This document shows, one piece after another, positions 25,607-33,902 of a DNA stretch of 64,000 bases (position 1 is its first letter; every line of letters begins with the position of its first letter). The stretch is taken from contig NZ_JHZY01000004.1 of NCBI RefSeq assembly GCF_000687915.1, positions 69,501 to 133,500 of the forward strand, in the 5' to 3' direction. Source of the stretch: Leeuwenhoekiella sp. MAR_2009_132 (GTDB taxonomy: Bacteria > Bacteroidota > Bacteroidia > Flavobacteriales > Flavobacteriaceae). The position numbers and the translations under genes were made by a program. Below the pieces are notes generated by a model. The model was not told where the DNA came from and searched no databases. It saw only the letters and a program-made list of their open reading frames with translations.

Positions 25607-25923
25607 CAAAGCTTGAACTAATATCAGAATTGCTCGTTGAAGAATTGCATTCCTTTAAGGAAGAAGTCAATCGCTTAGAGCGCATTGAAAAAAGCCTTAA
25701 AAGCACGGCTATACAAGCCGACAGTTCACAAATTGAAAAGTTAATTGAGGAACATCTTAAAAAACTACATATAAATCAAACAGCTCAACAGGAAAATAGG
25801 AAAGAAATACTAAAGCGTATTAAACATTCCCGGACCATTCCGAATTGGTTGTTAGTGATAGCCTTACTTCTTTTTCTTTCACAAGCATTTGCTCTCATTT
25901 ATCTGCTGCTAACGCTGATATGA
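25603..25923 (+). CDS. Coiled-coil protein with C-terminal membrane anchor (106 aa)
   Basis: Residues 1-75 are a continuous charged coiled coil; residues about 83-105 (PNWLLVIALLLFLSQAFALI) form one transmembrane helix. It overlaps the relaxase gene as ATGA. Genes of this shape follow relaxase genes in many Bacteroidota mobilizable elements and may tether the relaxosome to the membrane; this role is inferred. Confidence 0.6.
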   Translation: MTKLELISELLVEELHSFKEEVNRLERIEKSLKSTAIQADSSQIEKLIEEHLKKLHINQTAQQENRKEILKRIKHSRTIPNWLLVIALLLFLSQAFALIYLLLTLI

Positions 25924-26119
25924 AAAATGGGAATTAATTTTTTCTTTCAAAAAAACCTAGCCGTTGTGAAGGCCTTTTCGAAAGAAAAAATAATGGGAAG
26001 GTATTTAAAGTAGGATGACTATTTCGGTTTCGAATACTATAGCACTTAGAGACCTTACACTGTCTATCCCATAATTTTTATTTTTAACGTAAAAATGTTG
26101 CGTTAAAGTATAAGTGAAT

Positions 26120-26191
26120 TCACGCCGTTGCACATGCCCCGTTGCATTTAGTGAGTATCTGCGTCCTCGCTTTTGGGGTGTACAAGAACCT
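26120..26191 (-). repeat. Distal diverged copy of the guide-RNA-like repeat
   Basis: Aligned with the four repeats at 33.35-33.89 kb it keeps GTTGCACATGCCCCG, TTAGTGAGTATCTG and GGGGTGTACAAG in the same order, spacing and orientation. Hairpin arms are partly broken (for example GTGAG faces CTCGC, and GGGTG faces AACCT), so it may be decayed. It lies about 390 bases before susC. If read on the minus strand, the guide-like part would be 26,095-26,119, starting ATTCACTTATACTTTAACGC. Confidence 0.65.
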
Positions 26192-26510
26192 TCTGAAGTT
26201 AATGGGTATCTAAACTATTATCCTTTGAAAAAAAAACTAAACCTCTTCGTTTATAGAACAATCATCCTGAGCTAATGCTTCCTATTTTATAAAAAAATAT
26301 AGAAGTAGATTAAACAAACTTTTTCTAATTCGCTTGTTTGTAAATCTTAGGTTAATCTTTTCACTAAAACCATTTACTATTTAACTTTTAGATAAAATTC
26401 AGTTAATACAATTGGATCAAATAAGCTTTTCTTTTGTCTTGAAATAGAATTTTAACTTCCTAAAGGCCCTATTATAAGACACATTTTTTTGAATTAGCCC
26501 AAATTTAAAG

Positions 26511-26536
26511 CCCGTTTCTGTTGCACCAGAAACGGG
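26511..26536. promoter_or_regulatory. Leader hairpin before susC
   Basis: A perfect 10-bp stem CCCGTTTCTG / CAGAAACGGG with loop TTGCAC ends 44 bases before the susC ATG. No T-run follows on the plus strand. It could control susC translation or mRNA stability, or mark the end of an upstream transcript. The rest of 25,924-26,510 apart from the repeat copy holds no gene. Confidence 0.5.
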
Positions 26537-26580
26537 TCATTAAAATTAAAACTACAGTACAAATCCATAGTTCTAAACTG

Positions 26581-29500
26581 ATGAAAAACAAATTACTCCA
26601 TTTTTTCGAATTGCATGCCCTTGTGCCTAAATTTTTGGTCACTATTACTTTATTACTCTACTCCTCAAACTACCTTAATGCAGCTAGTACACCTTTAAAT
26701 CTAAGCACCGAACAGCAAAAACTTACAGGAACGGTTCTTGACAATACAGGAATGCCTTTGCCAGGCGCTTCTATTATGGAAGTAAATACGACAAATGGAG
26801 CCTCCTCTGATTTTGATGGTAATTTTGAGCTTAATGTATCTCAATTACCTGCGATTATTAAAATATCATATATAGGCTTTACAACTCAGGAAATCACAAT
26901 TGAATCTTTAGCGCCAATCCAAGTTCAATTACAAACAGATAATAATGCGCTTGATGAAGTGGTTGTAGTTGGTTACGGAGAAACCAGCCGTGAAAAACTT
27001 TCTACAGCAGTTAGTACGGTCAACACTGAAAATCTAGAACAACGTCCCGTTGCGGATGTCACATCAAGTCTTCAAGGTCTGAGTCCTGGACTTAATGTCA
27101 CTCAAAATACCGGTAAAATAGGTGCAGAACCTCGTATTAACATTAGAGGTTTCACCTCTATTAACGGGGGAACACCGCTGATCCTTATTGATGGTATAGA
27201 AGGAAGCTTGAGTAACCTCAATCCAAATGATGTACAATCAATCAGTGTTTTAAAAGATGCCGGAGCGGCAGCGATCTATGGAGCCCGAGGTTCCTTTGGT
27301 GTTGTCTTAGTAACCACTAAAAACGCTGATAAAGGAAATGTACAAGTAAACCTGGGAGTGACCACAGCGATCAACTCTCCTACAATGAATACCGATTTTC
27401 TTACAGACCCTTTTAAAGCGGTTTCAATTGTAGACGAAGCTTTTAGAAATAACAGTGGAGCGTCTTATACCGGTTATACTGAAGAAGATATGCAGGCTCT
27501 TTATGAAGTTTCACAAGATCCTTCCCTAGCACGTGTAATTATTGACCAGCGTAACGGTCGAGATCAATATGTGCACTACGGACATACAGATTGGTGGAAT
27601 ACCTTTTTTAGAAAGACCTATCCGACACAAATTTATAACGCTTCCGTTTCCGGGGGTTCTGAAAAAATAAAAGCCTATTTCTCCTATCGTAATTTTCAAT
27701 CTAAAGGAATTCTCAAAGTTCAAGACGACAGTTACGATAAATACAATTTACGTGGCAAAGTAGATATTCAAGCAACAGACTGGTTATCGTTTTCAAACAA
27801 TATGCAGTATAACAGTTCTGAAGACTTGGAGCATAGTGGAAGTCAATATGGAAACTACAGCAATCTTTGGGGTAGTTTAATATGGGTACACGCACTCCCA
27901 TCTTATGTCCCTGTTAATCCGGACGGAGGTGCTTTATGGCGTACCGAACTGAATAATTACACAATTGGTGATGGTGTTTATGCCGGATTACTACAAGGCA
28001 CTACAAAACAACAAACCAATAATAATGAGTTTAGTAATATAGCTTCGGTTGAACTGAAGCCTGTAAATGGAGTGACCCTGAATGGTAACTATGCGATAAG
28101 ACGTAATGAGTATAGTAGATTTCAACGTTCCACCCGTATCCCCTATTCCATCTATCCCGAGCAATTGGATCTCATGGGTAATGATTACCTTAATGAATAT
28201 CGTACCGAAAGTAAGTATGACGCATTGAACATCTACGGAGAATATAAAGGCTATTTCGCAGATCATACCCTCAAAGCTACTATTGGTTTTAACCAAGAAA
28301 CTTTTATCACTAAAAGTATCAATGCCAGTAAACAGAACTTGATTTCTAATGACCTGAATTCCTTAGGCCTTGCAACTTCAAACCCTACTGCCTCCGGTAG
28401 CGCTTCAGAATGGGCGCTTCAAGGTTTATTTTACAGATTATCGTATGATTATAAAGATAAATACGTAGCTGAGTTTAATGGTAGGTATGATGCAACTTCT
28501 CGGTTTCCATCTGCATATCGCTGGGGCTTTTTCCCTTCATTTTCCGGTGCGTGGCTCGTTAATAAAGAGCAATTCTTTGAGGATGCTACCGGTGAAACCT
28601 TTGACCTCTTAAAATTCCGTGCCTCATATGGTTCATTAGGAAATCAAAATATTAGTAATTATGCCTATTTCCCGACTTTACCTAATGGCTTGTATGACTA
28701 TGTACTCAATGGAAGTCGTTTAAATTATATAGAATCCCCAGCCTTAAACCCTACTGAGATCACTTGGGAAAAAGTAAGCACGCTTGATTTTGGAGTTGAT
28801 GTAGGTTTATTAAACAATCACTTATCTGCTTCTTTCGACTGGTTTCAAAGAGATACCGAAGGTATGCTTTCGCCAGGGGCTACACTACCAGGTGTGTTAG
28901 GAACTGCTTCTCCCTTAGAAAATGCCGCAGATTTAAGAACTAAAGGTTTTGAATTGTCTGTGAGTTATAACGACTATTTTGAACTCGCTGAAGATACATT
29001 CAATTGGTCTGTTACCGCGAACCTCTCCAACTCTAAAACTAAAATAACCGACTTTGATAATCCAAACCGGAGTCTAGTAGACTTTTATGAAGGTATGACC
29101 ATTGGTGAACTTTGGGGATATCGTATCGATGGTCTTTTTCAAACTGAAGAAGAGATTGCCAATCACGCGGATCAAAGTTTTGTTTCAAATAGAATCACAT
29201 CCGGAGGCGGATTAAAGCCAGGCGACGTAAAATATCGAGACCTTGATGGTGATGGCTATATAGGAGAAGGTGAAAATACGGTGGACAACCCCGGGGATCG
29301 TGAAATCATCGGAAATTCTGCACCGCAATATTTATACAGCTTTTTAGCAAATGCGAATTGGAAAGGTTTTGATTTTTCGGTGTTCTTTCAAGGCGTAGGT
29401 AAACAAGACTGGTATCCGAATTCAGACTCTCGTATGTTCTGGGGTCCCTACAACAGACCCTATAATTCTTTTATTAGAAAAGATATGGTAGACGATATGT

Positions 29501-29862
29501 GGACCCCAGAAAACACTGACGCGTATTATCCTCGAAATTACGGATATATCGCCTTGGGTGGTTCTTTAGAAAAAGTAAATGATCGCTATCTGCAAAGCGT
29601 AGCCTACCTGAGGCTTAAAAATTTAACCTTAGGCTATACGCTTCCTGACGGTATTATATCGAAAACCTCAGCAACAAAATTGCGTATCTACTTCAGTGGT
29701 GAAAATCTACTGACCTTTTCTAAGTTGACCGATTATATCGATCCAGAAGCAGCAAGTGCTTCTGTTAATTTAAACAGTCCATCTACCTCTGCAAATCGCG
29801 GAACCGCACAAACCAACCCATTTTCAGAAACCTATTCTTTAGGCTTATCTCTTAAATTTTAA
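26581..29862 (+). CDS. susC: SusC/RagA-type TonB-dependent outer membrane transporter
   Basis: 1093 residues from the ATG at 26,581. A signal segment (FLVTITLLLYSSNYLNA) is followed by a carboxypeptidase-regulatory-like domain (KLTGTVLDNTGMPLPGASIM, about 45-120), the TonB box/plug region (LDEVVVVGYGETSREKLSTA, INIRGFTSINGGTPLILIDG, about 125-255) and a 22-strand barrel ending SLGLSLKF. There is no extra N-terminal STN signalling domain, so the classical anti-sigma relay is not expected. It imports a ligand captured by SusD. It is the first gene of the operon susC-susD-EEP-EEP. Confidence 0.95.
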   Translation: MKNKLLHFFELHALVPKFLVTITLLLYSSNYLNAASTPLNLSTEQQKLTGTVLDNTGMPLPGASIMEVNTTNGASSDFDGNFELNVSQLPAIIKISYIGFTTQEITIESLAPIQVQLQTDNNALDEVVVVGYGETSREKLSTAVSTVNTENLEQRPVADVTSSLQGLSPGLNVTQNTGKIGAEPRINIRGFTSINGGTPLILIDGIEGSLSNLNPNDVQSISVLKDAGAAAIYGARGSFGVVLVTTKNADKGNVQVNLGVTTAINSPTMNTDFLTDPFKAVSIVDEAFRNNSGASYTGYTEEDMQALYEVSQDPSLARVIIDQRNGRDQYVHYGHTDWWNTFFRKTYPTQIYNASVSGGSEKIKAYFSYRNFQSKGILKVQDDSYDKYNLRGKVDIQATDWLSFSNNMQYNSSEDLEHSGSQYGNYSNLWGSLIWVHALPSYVPVNPDGGALWRTELNNYTIGDGVYAGLLQGTTKQQTNNNEFSNIASVELKPVNGVTLNGNYAIRRNEYSRFQRSTRIPYSIYPEQLDLMGNDYLNEYRTESKYDALNIYGEYKGYFADHTLKATIGFNQETFITKSINASKQNLISNDLNSLGLATSNPTASGSASEWALQGLFYRLSYDYKDKYVAEFNGRYDATSRFPSAYRWGFFPSFSGAWLVNKEQFFEDATGETFDLLKFRASYGSLGNQNISNYAYFPTLPNGLYDYVLNGSRLNYIESPALNPTEITWEKVSTLDFGVDVGLLNNHLSASFDWFQRDTEGMLSPGATLPGVLGTASPLENAADLRTKGFELSVSYNDYFELAEDTFNWSVTANLSNSKTKITDFDNPNRSLVDFYEGMTIGELWGYRIDGLFQTEEEIANHADQSFVSNRITSGGGLKPGDVKYRDLDGDGYIGEGENTVDNPGDREIIGNSAPQYLYSFLANANWKGFDFSVFFQGVGKQDWYPNSDSRMFWGPYNRPYNSFIRKDMVDDMWTPENTDAYYPRNYGYIALGGSLEKVNDRYLQSVAYLRLKNLTLGYTLPDGIISKTSATKLRIYFSGENLLTFSKLTDYIDPEAASASVNLNSPSTSANRGTAQTNPFSETYSLGLSLKF

Positions 29863-29873
29863 AAAACATCCAT

Positions 29874-31613
29874 ATGAAAGTTAAACATATACTTGCCGGT
29901 TTGCTTGTTGCAACCAGCATCAGTTCGTGCAGTGATGATTTTTTAGACAAGCAACCGCTATCTGAAATTACTGCAGAAACCTTTTTCAATACCGCTAGTG
30001 ACCTTCAACTGTATACCAACGGGTTTTACCGGATGTGGCCAAGCACTTCGATTTATAACGGAGAAGCTAGTACCGACAATATTATACAAACGGAACTGAG
30101 TGAAGAAATGAGAGGCGCACGGCTCGTACCTACAACCGGAGGCGGTTGGAATTGGGAATATTTGCGGGATATTAATTTTTTCCTGCAAGAATATGAGAAG
30201 TCTGATGATGAAGCAGCAAAAGCCCATTACGGAGGTGTGGCTCGCTTTTTTAGAGCGCGGTTTTATTTTGATAAGTTTCAGCGCTTTGGTGCTTTACCTT
30301 GGTATGATGCTCCTATAGATCCAGACGATACAGAAGCGCTTACCAAACCTAGAGATTCAAGACAGTATGTTGTTGATAAAATGCTCGAAGATCTGGACTG
30401 GGCTATTGAAAACCTCAATGAAGAGCAAAATACTTATGAGGTTACCAAATACACGGCCTTGGCGTTAAAATCAAGGATTGGGCTTTATGAGGGTACTTAC
30501 GAAAAATACAGAGGGATTGAAGGTTATGAAAAATACCTCCAAGCTTCTGTTGCGGCATCAACAGCATTGATTGAGGATTCTCCTTATCAGATTTACAGTA
30601 CGGGTAATCCGGAACAGGATTATCTAGAGCTTTTTAATTCGCATGATGCTAATGAAACCGAAGTGATCTTAGCACGCGCCTATTCTGAAGATTTGAATAT
30701 TGGTCATAATGTAAACTACTATACCACGACAAGTTCTTATGGTCGTCCAGGTATGCCGAAAGATCTTGTCAATAGCTATCTGAATGCTGATGGAACACGA
30801 TTTACAGATGCAGTTGGATATAATCAACTATCCTTTACGGAAGAAATACAAAATCGAGATCCTCGTTTGGCACAGACGATTCGCACTCCCGGATATACGC
30901 GTAAAGGGCAAAGTATTGAACTAGCTCCTAATCTTGGCGCTACCGTAACTGGTTATCAAATTATAAAGTACGTGACCGAGCCTGTGTATGACACCAATGG
31001 TCAGTCTATTACTGATCTTTCGATTTATCGTTTTGGAGAAGTGCTTCTAAATTATGCAGAAGCCAAAGCCGAATTAGGAACACTATCACAAGAAGATTTA
31101 AACAGCTCCATCAATTCCTTAAGACAACGTGTAGGGATGCCTGATTTAATTATAGATACTGCGAACGCGGCACCCGATTCATTTATGGCTGCTCAGTATC
31201 CTGGTGTGACTGGTGCAAATGCTGGTGTAATTTTAGAAATAAGACGGGAGCGCCGTATTGAATTGTATATGGAAAACTTCAGGTGGGATGATGTGGTTCG
31301 CTGGAAAGCAGGTCAAACGCTAACCCAACCTATTCGAGGCCTTTATTTTTCCGGAGCCGGTGAGTATGACCTTACCGGAGACGGCAGTATCAATGTAGTG
31401 CTGTATGAAGGGGAACGTCCCTCAAATCCAGTTAGTGGTGTTCAATATTATAAATTGGGCTCAGATTTTACCTTAGATGCCAATGGCTTAATTGATCCAC
31501 ATCCTGATTTCAATGACAGAAGCTTTGATGAAAATAAAGATTATCTATATCCGATACCCCGTATAGAACTGCAACTCAACCCTAATCTTGAACAAAATCC
31601 TGGTTGGAAGTAA
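29874..31613 (+). CDS. susD: SusD/RagB-type nutrient-binding lipoprotein
   Basis: 579 residues. Lipoprotein signal MKVKHILAGLLVATSISSCS with acylated Cys. Family features: SDDFLDKQPLSEITAETFF after the signal, TPR-like helices, RFGEVLLNYAEAKAELG (about 380-396), EIRRERRIELYMENFRWDDV (about 455-475) and a C-terminal YLYPIPRIELQLNPNLEQNPGW. It caps the SusC barrel outside the cell and binds the substrate. It starts 11 bases after susC. Confidence 0.95.
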   Translation: MKVKHILAGLLVATSISSCSDDFLDKQPLSEITAETFFNTASDLQLYTNGFYRMWPSTSIYNGEASTDNIIQTELSEEMRGARLVPTTGGGWNWEYLRDINFFLQEYEKSDDEAAKAHYGGVARFFRARFYFDKFQRFGALPWYDAPIDPDDTEALTKPRDSRQYVVDKMLEDLDWAIENLNEEQNTYEVTKYTALALKSRIGLYEGTYEKYRGIEGYEKYLQASVAASTALIEDSPYQIYSTGNPEQDYLELFNSHDANETEVILARAYSEDLNIGHNVNYYTTTSSYGRPGMPKDLVNSYLNADGTRFTDAVGYNQLSFTEEIQNRDPRLAQTIRTPGYTRKGQSIELAPNLGATVTGYQIIKYVTEPVYDTNGQSITDLSIYRFGEVLLNYAEAKAELGTLSQEDLNSSINSLRQRVGMPDLIIDTANAAPDSFMAAQYPGVTGANAGVILEIRRERRIELYMENFRWDDVVRWKAGQTLTQPIRGLYFSGAGEYDLTGDGSINVVLYEGERPSNPVSGVQYYKLGSDFTLDANGLIDPHPDFNDRSFDENKDYLYPIPRIELQLNPNLEQNPGWK

Positions 31614-32470
31614 TGAAAAAAATAAGCTTTATGGTATTTGCACTGCTGGTTATCAGCAGTGCATTTGCTCAGGAAGAAAAAAAAGAACTCCTTATATGCT
31701 CCTTTAATGTGCGATACAACAGTGCTGATGATGGAATTAACATTTGGGAAAATCGTAAAGATTGGCTTACCCACAGCATTCGGTTTTATCAAACAGACCT
31801 GATCGGTACTCAAGAAGTCACACATACTCAACTTTTGGATATGCAAGAGCTGCTTCCTAATTATACCTATGTAGGTATAGGTCGCGAAGGGCATACCCAA
31901 GGAGAATACTCCGCGATTTTCTATAAAAAAGATCGTTTTGAAGTGGTGGATAGTAATACTTTTTGGCTTTCGGAAACTCCAGAAGTAGTCGCTTCCAAAG
32001 GTTGGGATGCAGCCTTACCCCGTATTGTAACTTGGGCATTATTTAAGGATAAAAACTCTGGGATTACATTTTATCATTTCAATACGCATTTTGATCACCG
32101 GGGTAAACAAGCACGAATTGAAAGTGCGGCCTTACTTGCTGAAAAAATAAATGAAATTGCCGGTGCATCAGCAGTTTTACTAACTGGTGATTTAAACAGT
32201 TCACCAAATAGTGAAGTTATTGATACACTATTGAAAAATGGATTGAAGGATCCGTATCTTAATCTGGATTCGGACAAGGTATATGGTCCTGAATATAGCG
32301 CTAATGGATGGGATGCAGCAGGCAGAACCGCAGATAGTAGAATAGATTACGTATTTTACAAAGGAGCGGTGCAACCTTCAACTTTACAAATTTTAGATGG
32401 TCAACGCGGACAACGTTATATATCAGATCATTTTCCCGTAATTGCTAAAGTTGAACTTTCAGATAATTAG
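31613..32470 (+). CDS. Secreted endonuclease/exonuclease/phosphatase (EEP) family protein 1
   Basis: 285 residues from the ATG at 31,613, which overlaps the susD stop (TAATG). Signal peptide KKISFMVFALLVISSAFAQ. All EEP motifs are present: LLICSFNVRYN (Asn), LIGTQEV (Glu), FNTHFDHRG (His), LLTGDLNSSPN (Asp, Asn), and YISDHFPVIAKVEL (Ser-Asp-His). The fold hydrolyses phosphodiesters or phosphomonoesters. Its place in a Sus operon suggests processing of a phosphate-containing nutrient in the periplasm or at the surface; the substrate is not known. Confidence 0.88.
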   Translation: MKKISFMVFALLVISSAFAQEEKKELLICSFNVRYNSADDGINIWENRKDWLTHSIRFYQTDLIGTQEVTHTQLLDMQELLPNYTYVGIGREGHTQGEYSAIFYKKDRFEVVDSNTFWLSETPEVVASKGWDAALPRIVTWALFKDKNSGITFYHFNTHFDHRGKQARIESAALLAEKINEIAGASAVLLTGDLNSSPNSEVIDTLLKNGLKDPYLNLDSDKVYGPEYSANGWDAAGRTADSRIDYVFYKGAVQPSTLQILDGQRGQRYISDHFPVIAKVELSDN

Positions 32471-32482
32471 TAGCTTAACATT

Positions 32483-33322
32483 ATGAACGAATACAAAGCC
32501 GTGAATCAAAAATTGACAAAAGGTATTATCTTGATTATAATCCTTTTTTTATCAAGTAATCCTATGCTCTCACAAAAAGCGTTAACCGTTAATTTCGAGA
32601 ATGCTTCACATGAGCTGAAGGTTTTAAGCTATAATATTCATCACGCGAATCCGCCTATGCACAAGGATCGTATAGATCTGTCAGCTATCATTCAAGTAAT
32701 CAAAGATAGAAATGCAGATCTGGTTGCCTTACAGGAAATAGACTCCAATACCGATCGTTCAGGTTTAGGAAACCAAGCCCAGCAGATTGGTGACGCATTA
32801 GGTATGCAAGTATTTTTTGGTAAGGCTATAGATTTTCAAAACGGAGCCTATGGCGTTGCAATTCTTTCTCGATTTCCTATTATAGAATCTAAGGTCTATA
32901 AACTCCCCTCAAATTCTGAAACCCAAGGAGAACCTCGAGTTTTAGCCATGTCTATGATACAGTTATCCGATGCTCATTCCATCTGGTTTGCAAGTACACA
33001 TTTAGATTCTCAAAAGGAGGATACCAACCGGATCTTACAAATAGAAGAACTCTTAAATATCACGAAGGATATAAATCTACCTGTACTGGTAGCAGGAGAT
33101 TTTAATGCTGTCGCAAACAGTCCGGTAATTGATTCTTTGGATAACCTATTTACAAGAAGCTGTACATCATGCCCACCTACAATACCGGTACAAAACCCCA
33201 CTAAGGCTATTGATTTTATAGCTTTTAAACCGCAGTCTTTTTTCAAGATAAAAAGCCATGACGTCATTGATGAAAAACATGCTTCAGATCATCTACCTGT
33301 GTTAGCTACTTTTCAATGGTAG
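32483..33322 (+). CDS. Secreted EEP family protein 2
   Basis: 279 residues with an uncleaved or cleaved N-terminal hydrophobic segment (GIILIIILFLSSNPMLSQ). Motifs: LKVLSYNIHHANP, LVALQEID, FASTHLDSQ, VAGDFNAVANS and KHASDHLPVLATF. It differs clearly from protein 1 in the substrate region, for example SCTSCPPTIPVQNPT near residue 230. Two different EEP enzymes in one operon point to a substrate with two kinds of phosphoester, such as a glycerophosphodiester or nucleic acid derivative; this is inference. Confidence 0.88.
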   Translation: MNEYKAVNQKLTKGIILIIILFLSSNPMLSQKALTVNFENASHELKVLSYNIHHANPPMHKDRIDLSAIIQVIKDRNADLVALQEIDSNTDRSGLGNQAQQIGDALGMQVFFGKAIDFQNGAYGVAILSRFPIIESKVYKLPSNSETQGEPRVLAMSMIQLSDAHSIWFASTHLDSQKEDTNRILQIEELLNITKDINLPVLVAGDFNAVANSPVIDSLDNLFTRSCTSCPPTIPVQNPTKAIDFIAFKPQSFFKIKSHDVIDEKHASDHLPVLATFQW

Positions 33323-33351
33323 TTTGTAATAACTTAAGCTTTAAAGTTCGC

Positions 33352-33422
33352 TCACGCCCGTTGTATATGCCCTGTGACATATAGTGAGCGTAAACCTCAC
33401 CCTACGGGTATACAAGTACCCT
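33352..33422 (-). ncRNA. Guide-RNA-like repeat, copy 1 (most distal from dCas12f)
   Basis: Minus-strand order of stems: GGGTA/TACCC, GTGAG/CTCAC, then an ATG/CAT stem that here extends to six pairs (TATATG/CATATA). The first and third stems differ from the other copies in both arms, i.e. compensating changes that keep pairing. The 3' end reads ATACAAC on the minus strand. Variable sequence following it on the minus strand (33,330-33,351) begins GCGAACTTTAAAGCTTAAGT. Confidence 0.72.
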
Positions 33423-33519
33423 CGACCCTATTAAGGATTATTTTATTGTTCATTCAGAGTGTCGTTTATTGTTCTTTCATCAGCTTGGCTTTGTTTCTTG
33501 AGTTGATTAATAAGCAAGC

Positions 33520-33590
33520 TCACGCATTGTATGTACTCCGTCGCACTTAGTGAGTATCTGTAATCTCACTTTACGGGTGTACAAGCACCC
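33520..33590 (-). ncRNA. Guide-RNA-like repeat, copy 2
   Basis: Same three-stem layout: GGGTG/CACCC, GTGAG/CTCAC and GTGC/GTAC. The last stem contains a G-U pair only if read on the minus strand (on the plus strand it is A-C), which favours minus-strand transcription, the same direction as the dCas12f gene. The following variable sequence on the minus strand begins GCTTGCTTATTAATCAACTC. Confidence 0.75.
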
Positions 33591-33669
33591 TCTTTTTAGT
33601 TTAGACTTTTGAGTTAGGAGTTCAGCGTTTTTTATTTTTTAGATCGCCATTTGTCTTAAAAGTCAGATG

Positions 33670-33740
33670 TCACGCGTTGTATGTGCCCCAGAGCACTTGG
33701 TGAGTATCGATGATCTCACTTTATGGGTGTACAAGCACCC
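33670..33740 (-). ncRNA. Guide-RNA-like repeat, copy 3
   Basis: Stems GGGTG/CACCC, GTGAG/CTCAC and GTGC/GCAC with 3' end CACATACAACGCG on the minus strand. The following variable sequence begins CATCTGACTTTTAAGACAAA. A short box AAACTAA lies about 8 bases before the first stem, as in copies 2 and 4. Confidence 0.77.
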
Positions 33741-33815
33741 CCTCAATTAGTTTAAAATTCCAAATTATTAAATTCAAAGTCCATTTTTACCGCCTAGTAT
33801 TAATATACGATGAGC

Positions 33816-33885
33816 TCGCGCGTTGTATGTGCCCGTTGCACTTAGTGAGTAGCTATGATCTCACCTTATGGGTGTACAAGCACCC
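33816..33885 (-). ncRNA. Guide-RNA-like repeat, copy 4 (adjacent to dCas12f stop)
   Basis: Its 5' end on the minus strand starts 17 bases after the dCas12f stop codon, the position where TnpB/Cas12f-type guide RNAs begin. Stems GGGTG/CACCC, GTGAG/CTCAC and GTGC/GCAC, then ACATACAACGCGCGA. Ending in AUACAAC resembles the AUGCAAC end of known Cas12f crRNA repeats. The following variable sequence begins GCTCATCGTATATTAATACT and differs from the other copies. Confidence 0.78.
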
Positions 33886-33902
33886 GCTTATTCAGTTCAA
33901 AT

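Noticed and set aside
26471..26486. Match of guide 3 (TTTTAAGACAAAT) to TTATAAGACACAT before susC
   Set aside because: Only the middle matches; the start of the guide, where seed pairing is needed, does not.
26500..26514. Match of guide 1 core TTTAAAGC upstream of susC
   Set aside because: Only eight contiguous bases agree; expected by chance.
33352..33885. Repeats as a classical CRISPR array
   Set aside because: Units are about 70 bases with spacing of 146-168 bases and diverge from each other; no cas1/cas2 nearby. They fit single guide-RNA genes better.
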